From VXMT01 sp965204835 (lineage in GTDB: Bacteria; Chloroflexota; Dehalococcoidia; UBA2979): a stretch of DNA of 64,000 nt. The notes beneath the pieces were generated by a model. The model was not told the origin of the DNA. It worked only from the letters and a program-made list of their open reading frames with translations, and ran no database searches. Below are positions 43,122-51,900 of this stretch, piece after piece (position 1 is the first letter of the stretch; each line of letters begins with the position of its first letter). The stretch lies in contig OZ242017.1 of the NCBI GenBank assembly GCA_965204835.1, positions 620,001 to 684,000 on the forward strand, read 5' to 3'. The translations under genes were made by a program, and so were the position numbers.

Positions 43122-43536
43122 CGCCGCCCTCCGCGATGACGGCCGCCAGTTCCCGGGCGTCGGTGATGAATGTCGGCAGCAGCACGAGCGTCGTCGCCGC
43201 GAACTCTTCTCCGTAGTCGTTCGCGGTGTCGTTGCGGTTGTCGCGGTAGCGCAGCCAGCGCTCCGAGGCATCCACTGAGATGAGGCCGTGCCTGGCTGCG
43301 TGCCGGAACAGGTCCTTGAAGGTCAGCCGGTCCGCCGCGCGGTTGCTGGCGAAGTATGGTCGCAGACGCTTCCGGAGCAGGCTCCCGGACTGCTGTAGCA
43401 CGATCTCGAACTCCTTCACGGACGCCGCCCGGAAGATGTCATAGAACGTGTCCCCGCCTTCGCGTTCCTGCAGGTGCTCGAAGGCGGCCTCCAGCGTGTC
43501 GATGCAGCGGACGAGGTAGTCGGTGGTGATGGGCAC
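43114..43536 (-). CDS. HEPN-domain protein (HepT-like) with lost catalytic His
   Basis: This is a 140-residue helical HEPN protein (nucleotidyltransferase substrate-binding type). The RNase motif is normally R-x4-H-x-Y. Here it reads R-N-D-T-A-N-D-Y at residues 101-108, so Asn replaces the catalytic His while the Arg and the modifiable Tyr remain. It is therefore probably not an active RNase. It precedes and overlaps the MNT gene, as in other HEPN-MNT modules. Confidence 0.83.
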   Translation of the reverse strand: MPITTDYLVRCIDTLEAAFEHLQEREGGDTFYDIFRAASVKEFEIVLQQSGSLLRKRLRPYFASNRAADRLTFKDLFRHAARHGLISVDASERWLRYRDNRNDTANDYGEEFAATTLVLLPTFITDARELAAVIAEGGDD

Positions 43537-43606
43537 TGCCTACGCTCCCGCCCCGTGCCCCAGCGACGGCCCGGCGAGGTCCATGTAGAGCGGTGAGTGG
43601 CCGCAA

Positions 43607-43693
43607 TCAGCCGGCCCGTGTCCGACCCTCCGAACCTTGAAGGGGAAAGGTGATGATGGCTTCGTTGGCGGCGTTCACGACCCCTTGGATCAC
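43607..43693 (-). pseudogene. Truncated clan AA aspartic protease start
   Basis: After a GTGA overlap with the upstream gene the frame reads MIQGVVNAANEAIITFPLQG SEG and then a stop soon after, 28 residues in total. This is the N-terminal strand region of retropepsin-like proteases that commonly follow genes like the one upstream. The D-T-G site is gone. Confidence 0.55.
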
Positions 43694-43980
43694 CCGGCCC
43701 TCCGCAGAGAGCCAGCCCCGAAGCTGCGAAGCGCCCGGTAGCCGACCTTCTCGCATAGGACGTCAACCGCGTCCGGGCGCTGCTCCCGCAGACGCTCGAC
43801 AGCGACGCGAGTGGTGTCGGCCACGGCCCAGTCCCCTGTCTCAACGTCTATGGCGACGTACTCACCGAAGTGGTCGGTTTCGACCTGGGGCAGGATGTCC
43901 CGTTGATATATCTCCTTGCCCAGGCGCACCGCCTCTTTGCGGGGCCTGCGCTGGCGGGTCGGTGTTCCGGCGTCTCTCAT
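43690..43980 (-). CDS. Conserved small protein, usual partner of clan AA protease genes
   Basis: This is a 96-residue protein. The core is EIYQRDILPQVETDHFGEYV, AIDVETGDWAVADTTRVAVE and DVLCEKVGYRALRSFGAGSL. Proteins with this pattern commonly precede retropepsin-like genes and are thought to be antitoxin-like. GGGGAGG four bases before the ATG at 43980 decides the start. Its downstream partner is reduced to 28 residues. Confidence 0.7.
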   Translation of the reverse strand: MRDAGTPTRQRRPRKEAVRLGKEIYQRDILPQVETDHFGEYVAIDVETGDWAVADTTRVAVERLREQRPDAVDVLCEKVGYRALRSFGAGSLRRAG

Positions 43981-44173
43981 TCGTCCTCCCCAGTCCTTAA
44001 GCACATCCCTACGCCTGTATTTTATTGCTTCGCGGCGGTCGTCAGCGCATGGCCTCACGGCGCGGGTTCTCCGCGAGGGGGCCACGCGGGGCTGCTCGAG
44101 TGCGACGAAGAACCGGCCGCGCTTCCCGACGCCAACGCGATTCGAGGACAGCCGCCCTGGCTCATCGAGGGCG

Positions 44174-44193
44174 CCGATAATAAAGCGTATCGG
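44174..44193. other. Candidate tyrosine-recombinase core site (middle copy)
   Basis: CCGATAA and GTATCGG are separated by 6 bases. One mismatch separates the arms from the perfect repeat at 44309. Confidence 0.4.
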
Positions 44194-44308
44194 ATGAAGT
44201 CGGTGTTATCGGCGCTGCACTGAGGGTGTCCGGTGAGCGCGATGCTCCTTACGCCGCAACGCCAGACGGCGATCTGACCGAAGGCGCGGATCGCCCTCAG
44301 AACGGGAT

Positions 44309-44328
44309 CCGATAATCGCTCTTATCGG
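44309..44328. other. Candidate tyrosine-recombinase core site (right copy)
   Basis: CCGATAATCGCTCTTATCGG has perfect 7-bp arms and a 6-base spacer. It shares arms and geometry with the sites at 13968 and 44174, about 30 kb apart from the first. Confidence 0.45.
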
Positions 44329-44377
44329 CGCGGCGGTCTCTCGCAGATGGCGATACGGCAGCACGGGTGGTGGCCCC

Positions 44378-44485
44378 TCAGGGGCAGCCGCGCCCGGCGA
44401 CCAGCGGAGTGGCGACAGGGACACCGTCAGCGGCCAGCAGGTGCGCGAGTGCGACCGACGTATCGAGGTAGATCAGCGGTCGCTT
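44378..44485 (-). pseudogene. PIN toxin N-terminal relic without start codon
   Basis: Overlapping the end of the Phd-type antitoxin, a frame reads KRPLIYLDTSVALAHLLAAD and then an unrelated end GVPVATPLVAGRGCP. YLDTSVALAHLLA is the first PIN motif. The expected start codon before Lys reads CCG, and the rest of the domain is missing. Confidence 0.62.
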
Positions 44486-44766
44486 CGGCTCTCATCCAGG
44501 TCGGCTAGCACCTCCTCCAGGGGTGCGACCCCCGGCGGCGCAGGCGGCGGCCCCGAACCAGCCAGCGCGGGCGGCGTCATCACGCCGGAGCGCACGGCAT
44601 CGGCCAGGAAGGCGTCGGCGAGGATGGGACTGCGGGTCTCGCGGAGGGGGCCGAGTTCGGCCACCACCCGGTCGCGGTCCGTCACGAGGATCGTCTCGCC
44701 GGATGCGGCGAGCCGGACGTACTCGCTCAACTTGCTGTTCAGGACCTTGATGCCGACCGACCTCAT
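44473..44766 (-). CDS. Phd/YefM-type antitoxin
   Basis: This is a 97-residue protein with the Phd N-terminus: KVLNSKLSEYVRLAASGETI followed by LVTDRDRVVAELGPL. The tail is Pro-rich and ends in an acidic helix EEVLADLDESRSDR that should bind the toxin. The downstream PIN toxin is a remnant. Confidence 0.85.
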   Translation of the reverse strand: MRSVGIKVLNSKLSEYVRLAASGETILVTDRDRVVAELGPLRETRSPILADAFLADAVRSGVMTPPALAGSGPPPAPPGVAPLEEVLADLDESRSDR

Positions 44767-44983
44767 GGCTCGAACGTAGGGACCGGGGGCTACCTCGTCA
44801 ACGGCCGTCCCAACAGACCCTGTCGGCGCCTGATGGACTCCGATAAGAGAGCACAGCGTTTCGTGGAAGTCTGACGAGGATCCGAAGTGCCGTTGGCTAT
44901 GGTGAAGGCTGACCGCCCGGATTGAAGGCAGCCCGCTGGCGAAGCCGCGGCGCCCGCGAGGTCGTGCGCAGGCCCCTCGACGC

Positions 44984-47900
44984 CTACTCGCCCGGCGTGC
45001 ACACCGTGAGGGCGGGGTTGCTGTCGGGCGCGGGGCGCACGTAGCGCTCCAGGGCGGGCGGGATGCACCCCTCGAGCCGGTTGCCGTCGACGTCGATGTT
45101 GAGGAGATCGGGCAGTGCGCCCCACTGCGGCGGCATCTCGCCGGTGAGCTGGTTGCCGTCGAGCCGGATGAACTGGAGCCGCCCGAGCCGGCCCAGCTCC
45201 GGCGGGATCTCGCCCACCAGCTGGTTGTTCCCCAGACCCAGCGACGTGAGGCTCCAGAGCGTGCCGAGCTCGGGCGGTATCTCGCCCGTGAGCTGGTTGC
45301 CGCTCAGCTCGAGCCTGCGCAGCCGCGAGAGGCGGCCCAGCTCGGACGGGATCTCGCCGCTGAGGGTGCTCCCGATCAGGAGCTCCTCGAGGTTCCGGAG
45401 CGAGCCCAGCTCGGGCGGGATGCCCCCCGCGAAGGAGCCACCCAGGTAGAGCACGCGCAGGTTCCGAAGCGAGCCGATCTCCGCCGGGATCGCACCCCCG
45501 ATGTAGCCTCCCAGGTCCAGCTCCTGCAGGTTCGAGAGTGCGCCGATCTCCCGGGGAATCTCGCCCGTCAGCCCGCTCAGTCGGAGCCGCTGCAGATTGG
45601 CGAGGTCGAGCAGCGCAGTCGGGAACTCGCCTCGGAGATCGTTGACCGAGAGGTCCAGCACCCGGAGGTTCGCGAGCCGTCCGAGCTCCGGCGGGATGCC
45701 GCCGGTCAGGTCGTTCCATCTCAGGTCCAGCTCGCGCAGGTTCCCCAGCGCACCCAGTTCCAGAGGTATCTCGCCGCCCACTCCGGTGACGGAGAGGTCC
45801 AGCACCCGGAGACTCGAGAGTTGCCCCAGCTCCGCCGGGATGCCGCCGGTCAGGTCGTTCCTGCTCAAGTCCAACTCGCGCAGGTTCGCGAGCCGCCCCA
45901 GCGCCGCCGGGATCGTCCCCGTCATCCCGTCGAGGTCGAGCACCTCGAGTGCGGAAAGCTGCGCCAGCCCCGCCGGGATGCGACTGCTGACGCCGTCGCC
46001 GCTCCACTCGAGGTGGACGACGCGGCCCGTGAGCCGGTGCACGCCGACGCCTTCCCAGGCCGTCAGCGGCTCCTCGGTGCTCCAGTTCGGCGCCTCGCCG
46101 TCCCCGGCCAGCGTGGCCTTGATGTCGAGCAGGACCGCGCAGTCGGGCGCGGCCGCGGGCAGGTCGCACGACACCGGCGCGTCCGCGCGCACGGACCCGA
46201 TGAGCCGGTCGAAGAGCGCGCCCAGGCCGGGCTCCGCGACGTAGCGGGTCAACTCCTCGCCGGTGGCGGCGTCGAGCACCAGCGCGGACGCGCTGTCCTC
46301 GTCGCGCAGCGTGAGGGTGGTGTGGCAGCCGCCGGGGTTGTAGCAGACGTAGCCGTACCCGTCGAAGGTGATGCGGATGCCGGCGGGGGCATCGAAGACG
46401 CGGTTCCAGCCACCGGGCCGGTACGCCCGGCCCCCCTCGGCGGGTTGCAGCAGATACAGGCCCCGCACGCCGTCCGGCCCCTCCGGCGGGTCGAGCGGCC
46501 GCCACCGCGCAGACGCGACGATCACGTCGAACAGGTCGGCGACGGCGACTGTGCAGTCGGGCGGCCCCTCGACGACCGTGCGGGCGAGCTCCTCCCCCGT
46601 GAACGGATCGATGACGAGCGTGGAGCGACTCAGCTCCTCGGTGATCGTGACGATGATCCTGCCGGCGTCGTCGCGCTGCTTCACGCTGAGGCTGAACTCG
46701 CCGCCCTCGGGGAGGTCGAGGACGAGCGCGAAGGTCACGCGGTAGGTCCCAGCCACGGCGGTCGCCGCGTGGGACATGAGCGGGATGCCGTCCGCCCCCA
46801 CATCGAGGTCCGGGGAGGCTCCGCTGCCCAGCAGCGCCGGGCACTCGCAGTACGGCAGGCCCACGTCGTCGAAGTCGGCGATCACGTCGCGCGCGTGGAG
46901 CGGCAGACACCCGGTGAGCGGATTGCCGCCGAGCCGGAGCCCCCAGGGGTCGCCGTCGAAGCCCGCGAACCGCGGAGGCAGCGGTCCCGTGAGCAGGTTG
47001 TCGCGGAGGTCGAGTTCGAACAGCCCCCACAGCGAGAAGAGCTCCGGGGGGATCGGCCCCGTCAGCCGGTTACCGTTCAGTTGCAGGTAGTCGAGGTTCG
47101 TGAGGTTGGCAAGCTCGGTCGGGATGGGCCCGCTCAGCCGGTTGTCACCGAGCCCCAGGTGGGTCAGCGTCGACATCGAGGTGAGCGCGACGGGGATGGG
47201 CCCCGTGAACTCGTTGTCGCCGAGCCGCATTTCGCGCAGGAACCCGAGGTCGGCCAGTGCGGGCGGTATCTCACCGCTCAGGCGGTTGTCGTACAGCCAG
47301 AGGTCCTTGAGGTTCCAGAGCTGACCGAGCTCGGGCGGGATCGGGCCGGTCAGCTGGTTGCCGCTCAGCCAGAGTTCCCGCAGATGCGACAGCCGTCCGA
47401 GCCCGGCCGGTATCCGTCCGCCCAGATCGTCCGAGACGAGCGAGAGATTCGTCACGCGGAGCGGCGACCCTTCCACCGTGATGCCCATCCAGAGCCCCAT
47501 GGGGAGGTCCGCGCTCCAGTTCAGGAGTGACTCGTCGGCGGCCAGGATTGGCTTTGCCTCGAGCAGGACCGCACAGTCCTCGACCAGCCCGGGGTGGTCG
47601 TCCGGCTCGGCCACGGCGCCGTCGTTCGAGCATGCGGTCACGAGCGCCGGATCGGGCGGGAGGAGAGCCGACTCGTCCGTCGACTCGCGACAGAACGGGA
47701 GGTCCCAGTAGAGGGCGAACGGCTCCAGGCTGGGTGGGATGCAGCCCGTCATGGCGCCCATCCGAAGGCCGAAGTACGTCAGCTTCGTCAGTTGCCCGAG
47801 TTCGACGGGGAACACACCCGTGAACCCGTCGCTCCACACGGCGAGGTCCAGCAGCTCCAACTCGGAGAGCCGCCCCAGCTCCGGCGGTATCTCGCCGGTC

Positions 47901-48877
47901 AGCGCGGTGCTGCCCAGGTCAAGCTCCCTCAGTTGCGAGAGTCCACCGAGTTCCGGAGGAAGCGCGCCGGTCAGCTGATTCCCTCGCAGGTTGAGCAGCT
48001 GCAGTTCCGAGAGTCGCCCGATCTCCGGCGGGATCTCGCCGGTGAGCTGGTTCCCGTAGAGGAGCATCGAGCTGAGGTGTGTGAGCAAGCCCAGTGCCGC
48101 GGGGATGTCGCCCGTGAGTTCCTGTCGTTCCAGGTGCAGGCCCCGCATCGCCGAGAGTTGCCCGAGCACGGGCGGCAGGCGTCCCTCGAAGACGGTACCG
48201 AGTGAGTGTTCGTACAGCCCGACCACACGGGGCGGAGATCCGTGGACTCTCACCCCGCCCCATTCGGTGATCGGCCGCTCCGCACTCCAGTTGGGCGGGT
48301 CGCCGTCCCCGACGAGCGCGTCGAGCGCATCGAGGAGGACGGCGCAGTCACGCACCAGGCCGGGCCGGGCGGCGGCGTCCGGGACCGCCCCGTCGGCGGC
48401 GCACGCGGCCAGGCTGGCCTCGCTCGGCTCAGGCGCGGTGAGCGCGGCCGGGGTTGGCGTGGCGGTCGGCGTGGGCGTGGGCGTGGGCGTGGGCGTGGGC
48501 GTGGGCGTGGGAGCCTCGTCGGCCGCGGGGGCGGGCGTGGCGGTCGGTGCCGGAGTGGCGTCGGCAGCCGGGGTGGGTGTGGCGGTTGGTGTGGGGGTGG
48601 CTTCGGCCGTCGGGGTGGGCGTGGTGGTCGGCGTCGGCGTGGCGTCGGCTGCCGGGGAAGGCGAGGCGGTCGACGTGGGAGTGGCGATTCGGGCAGCGGG
48701 CTGAGTCTGCACCGGCTCGGGCGAGGGGCTGCCGGCGCTCGGGCGCGCATCCTCGGTCCCGCCGGTGCAGCCGGCGAGAGCCAGGACGACCATGCCCGAC
48801 GCGAGGGCGCGGTACAGCAAACGAGCCGCCGCCTCGCGCTTGATCCCGAACGAGCGGATCGCCGTCGCCTTGCCCAT
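44984..48877 (-). CDS. Giant LRR lipoprotein, duplicate 2
   Basis: This is a 1297-residue predicted lipoprotein. The ATG at 48877 gives a signal peptide ending VVLALAGC (Cys37). A Thr-Pro/Ala linker of about 90 residues follows, encoded by a GTGGGC-type hexamer array. Then come three LRR modules, each introduced by a Cys-containing cap with a NWSxxxP pattern, and a central beta-rich domain present twice in variant form (RVTFALVLDLPEGGEFSLSV, and IRITFDGYGYVCYNPGGCHT with LTLRDEDSASAL). The LRRs follow the plant type. It is closely similar in order and sequence to the next gene upstream, from which it arose by tandem duplication. It is probably surface-exposed and ligand-binding. Confidence 0.87.
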   Translation of the reverse strand: MGKATAIRSFGIKREAAARLLYRALASGMVVLALAGCTGGTEDARPSAGSPSPEPVQTQPAARIATPTSTASPSPAADATPTPTTTPTPTAEATPTPTATPTPAADATPAPTATPAPAADEAPTPTPTPTPTPTPTPTATPTPAALTAPEPSEASLAACAADGAVPDAAARPGLVRDCAVLLDALDALVGDGDPPNWSAERPITEWGGVRVHGSPPRVVGLYEHSLGTVFEGRLPPVLGQLSAMRGLHLERQELTGDIPAALGLLTHLSSMLLYGNQLTGEIPPEIGRLSELQLLNLRGNQLTGALPPELGGLSQLRELDLGSTALTGEIPPELGRLSELELLDLAVWSDGFTGVFPVELGQLTKLTYFGLRMGAMTGCIPPSLEPFALYWDLPFCRESTDESALLPPDPALVTACSNDGAVAEPDDHPGLVEDCAVLLEAKPILAADESLLNWSADLPMGLWMGITVEGSPLRVTNLSLVSDDLGGRIPAGLGRLSHLRELWLSGNQLTGPIPPELGQLWNLKDLWLYDNRLSGEIPPALADLGFLREMRLGDNEFTGPIPVALTSMSTLTHLGLGDNRLSGPIPTELANLTNLDYLQLNGNRLTGPIPPELFSLWGLFELDLRDNLLTGPLPPRFAGFDGDPWGLRLGGNPLTGCLPLHARDVIADFDDVGLPYCECPALLGSGASPDLDVGADGIPLMSHAATAVAGTYRVTFALVLDLPEGGEFSLSVKQRDDAGRIIVTITEELSRSTLVIDPFTGEELARTVVEGPPDCTVAVADLFDVIVASARWRPLDPPEGPDGVRGLYLLQPAEGGRAYRPGGWNRVFDAPAGIRITFDGYGYVCYNPGGCHTTLTLRDEDSASALVLDAATGEELTRYVAEPGLGALFDRLIGSVRADAPVSCDLPAAAPDCAVLLDIKATLAGDGEAPNWSTEEPLTAWEGVGVHRLTGRVVHLEWSGDGVSSRIPAGLAQLSALEVLDLDGMTGTIPAALGRLANLRELDLSRNDLTGGIPAELGQLSSLRVLDLSVTGVGGEIPLELGALGNLRELDLRWNDLTGGIPPELGRLANLRVLDLSVNDLRGEFPTALLDLANLQRLRLSGLTGEIPREIGALSNLQELDLGGYIGGAIPAEIGSLRNLRVLYLGGSFAGGIPPELGSLRNLEELLIGSTLSGEIPSELGRLSRLRRLELSGNQLTGEIPPELGTLWSLTSLGLGNNQLVGEIPPELGRLGRLQFIRLDGNQLTGEMPPQWGALPDLLNIDVDGNRLEGCIPPALERYVRPAPDSNPALTVCTPGE
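48467..48513 (-). repeat. Hexanucleotide array encoding Pro-Thr linker
   Basis: About seven copies of GTGGGC (plus strand) encode a run of Thr-Pro in the lipoprotein linker. The paralogue at 52250-52272 has only a short GTCGGC array, so linker length differs between the two genes. Confidence 0.7.
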
Positions 48878-48884
48878 CGCACAC

Positions 48885-48940
48885 TCCACCGTCATGCGAA
48901 ACGAGGAGCTTAGCGGATCGACCTCGCGTTGTGTCGCGTG
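48885..48940 (-). repeat. Duplicated upstream region of LRR lipoprotein (copy 2)
   Basis: About 55 bases directly upstream of the ATG are identical to those at 52603-52658. They include GAGGAGCTTAGCGGATCGAC and must contain the shared 5-prime leader and perhaps the promoter. They mark one edge of a roughly 3.7 kb tandem duplication. Confidence 0.7.
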
Positions 48941-48998
48941 CTGTCGGGGAACTGCCTCCCAGGCCGACCAATCCCATGCCGACCAGGGGTGCGAGGGC

Positions 48999-51900
48999 CT
49001 ACTCGCCCGGTGTGCACACACGAAGGTCGGGGTTGCTGTCCGGCGCCGGGTGCACGTAGCGCTCCAGGGCGGGCGGGATGCAGCCCTCGAGCCGGTTGCC
49101 ATCGAGCCGGATCAACTCGAGGCGCCCGAGCCGGCCCAGCTCCGGCGGGATGCCGCCCGTGAGCTGGTTGTCGCTCAGCCCGAGCGAGGTGAGGTTCCAG
49201 AGCATGCCGAGCTCGGGTGGTATCTCGCCCGTGAGCTGATTGCGGTCCAGCGAGAGTCTGCGCAGGCGGGAGAGACGACCCAGGTCGGGCGGGATCTCGC
49301 CCTCAATGCGCCCGGACAGCTCCAACTCCTGCAGGTTCGAGAGTGTGCCGATTCCCCGGGGAATCTCGCCCGTCAGCCCGTCCAGCCGAAGGTGCTGCAG
49401 GTTGGTGAGGTCAAGCAACTCGGTCGGGAACTCGCCTGTGAGCTCGTTGATCGAGAGATCCAGTACCTGGAGGTTCGAGAGCCGTCCCAGCTCCGGCGGG
49501 ATGCCGCCTGTCAGGTTGTTCACGCTCAGGTCCAGCTCGCGCAGTTTCCCCAGCGAACCCAGTTCCGGAGGGATCTCTCCCCTCAATCCAGTGACGGAGA
49601 GGTCCAGCACCCGGAGACTCGAGAGCTGCCCCAGATCGGGGGGGATGCCTCCGGTCAGGTCGTTCAATCTCAGGTCCAGCACGCGCAGGTTCGCGAGCCG
49701 CCCCAGCTCCGGCGGGATCGTCCCCGTCATCCCATAGAGGTCGAGCATCTCGAGTGCGGAGAGTTGCGCCAGCGCGGCCGGGATTCGGCTGCTGACGCCG
49801 TCGCCTCTCCAGCTCAGGTGGACAACGCGGCCCGTGAGCGTGTGCACGCCGACACCATCCCAGGCCGTCAGCGGCTCCTCGGTACTCCAGTTCGGCGGAT
49901 CGCCGCCCCCGGCCAGCGTGGCCTTGATGTCGAGCAGGACCGCGCAGTCGGGCGCGGCCGCGGGCAGATCACACGACAGCGGCGCGTCCTTGCGGATGGA
50001 CCCGACGAGCCGGTCGAAGAGAGCGTCCACGCCGGGCTCACTCCCCGGCTCCGCGACGTATCGGGTCAACTCCTCGCCGGTGGCGGCGTCGAGCAGCAGC
50101 GTGGACGCGCTGTCCTCGTCGCGCAGCGTCAGGATGGTGTGGCAGCCGCCGGGGTTGTTACAGACGTAGCGGTATCCGTCGAAGGTGATGCGGACGCCGT
50201 CGGGGACATCGAAGACGTGGTTCCAGCCAGCCGGCCGGTACGCCCGGCCCCCTTCGGCGGGTTGCAGCAGGTACAGGCTCCGCACGCCGTCGGGCCCCTC
50301 CGGCGGGTCGAGCGGCTGCGACCGCGCTGACGCGACGATCGAGTCGAACAGGTCGGCGATCCGGACTGCGCAATCGGGCGGCCCCTCGACGACGGTGCGG
50401 GTGAGCTCCTCCCCCGTGAACGGATCGATGACGAGCGTGGAGCGACTCAACTCCTCGGTGATGGTGACGATGATCCTGCCGGCGTCGTTCCGCTCCTTCC
50501 AGCCGAGGCTGAACTCGCCTCCCTCGGGGAGGTCCAGGACGAGCGCAAACGTCACGCGGTAGGTCCCGGCCACTGCGGTCGTGTCGTGGGGCATCAACGG
50601 GATGCCGTCGCCCCCCACCCCGGGTTCCGGCGAGGCGCCGCTGCTCAGCAGTGCCGGACACTCGCAGTAGGCGAGGCCCAGGTCGTGAAAGTCGGTGATC
50701 ACGTCGCGAGCGTGGAACGACAGGCACCCGGTGAGCAGGTTGCCGCCCAGCCGGAGCCCCCACCCGCTGCCGTCGAAGGTCGCGAGCTGCGGCGGCAGCG
50801 GTCCGGTCAGCAGGTTGTCGCGGAGGTCGAGCTCGCCCAGCTCCTGGAGCGAGAAGAGTTCCGGGGGGATCGGCCCCGTCAGGCGGTTGCCGTTCAGTTG
50901 CAGGTAGTCGAGGTTCGTGAGGTTGGCAAGCTCGATCGGGATGGGCCCGCTGAGCCGGTTGTCACGGAGCCCCAGGTGGGTCAGCGTCGACATCGAGGTG
51001 AGCGCGACGGGGATGTGTCCCGTGATCTCGTTGTCGCCGAGCCGCATTTCGCGCAGGAACCTGAGATCGGCCAGTGCGGTTGGTATCTCACCGCTCAGGC
51101 GGTTGTCGCCCAGCCAGAGGTTCCTGAGGTTCCAGAGTTGACCGAGCTCGGGCGGGATCGGGCCGGTCAGCTGGTTGCCGCTCAGCCAGAGCTCCCGCAG
51201 GTGCGACAGCCGTCCGAGCCCGGCCGGTATCCGTCCGCCGAGATCATCTGATGTGAGCCAGAGATCCGTCACCCGCAGCGGCGACCCCTCCACCGTGATC
51301 CCCTTCCAGAGCCTCATGGGGAGGTCCGCGCTCCAGTTCAGGAGCGACTCGTCGGCGGCCAGGATTGGCTTTGCCTCCAGCAGGACCGCGCAGTCCTGGA
51401 CCAACCCGGGGTGGTCGTCCGGTTCGGCCACGGCGCCGTCGTTCGAGCATGCGTTCACGAGCGCCGCATCGGGCGGGGGCAGGGCGGACTCGGCGGCGGA
51501 CTCGCGGCAGAAGGCGAGATCCCAGTAGAGCGAGAACGGCGCCAGGCTGGGTGGGATGCAGCCTGTCATGGAGACCACCCGAAGGTTGAGGTACCTCAGC
51601 TTCGTCAACTGCCCGAGTTCAACGGGGAACCGGCCACTCCACGTACCGAGGTCCAGCACCTCCAACTCTGAGAGCCGGCCAAGTTCCGGCGGTATCTCGC
51701 CGGTCAGCGCAGTGCGGCCCAGGTGAAGCTCCCTCAGTTGCGAGAGTCGCCCGAGCTCCGGAGGGATCTCGCCAGTGACTCGGTTCCATCTCAGGTTGAG
51801 CACTCGCAGTTGCGAGAGTCGCCCGAGTTCCGAGGGGATCTCGCCGGTGAGTTGGTTCGCCTGGAGATCCATCGAACGGAGGTTTGCGAGCAAGCCCAGT

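Larger units (their letters stand above)
44086..44377. other. Non-coding stretch with two recombination-site-like repeats
   Basis: No supported gene lies in about 290 bases. It contains the inverted repeats at 44174 and 44309 and an extra TTATCGGCG half-site near 44206. Confidence 0.45.

Noticed and set aside
45821..47530. Rightward frame of 569 codons opposite the LRR lipoprotein
   Set aside because: Repetitive antisense of the LRR consensus produces long open frames on the other strand.
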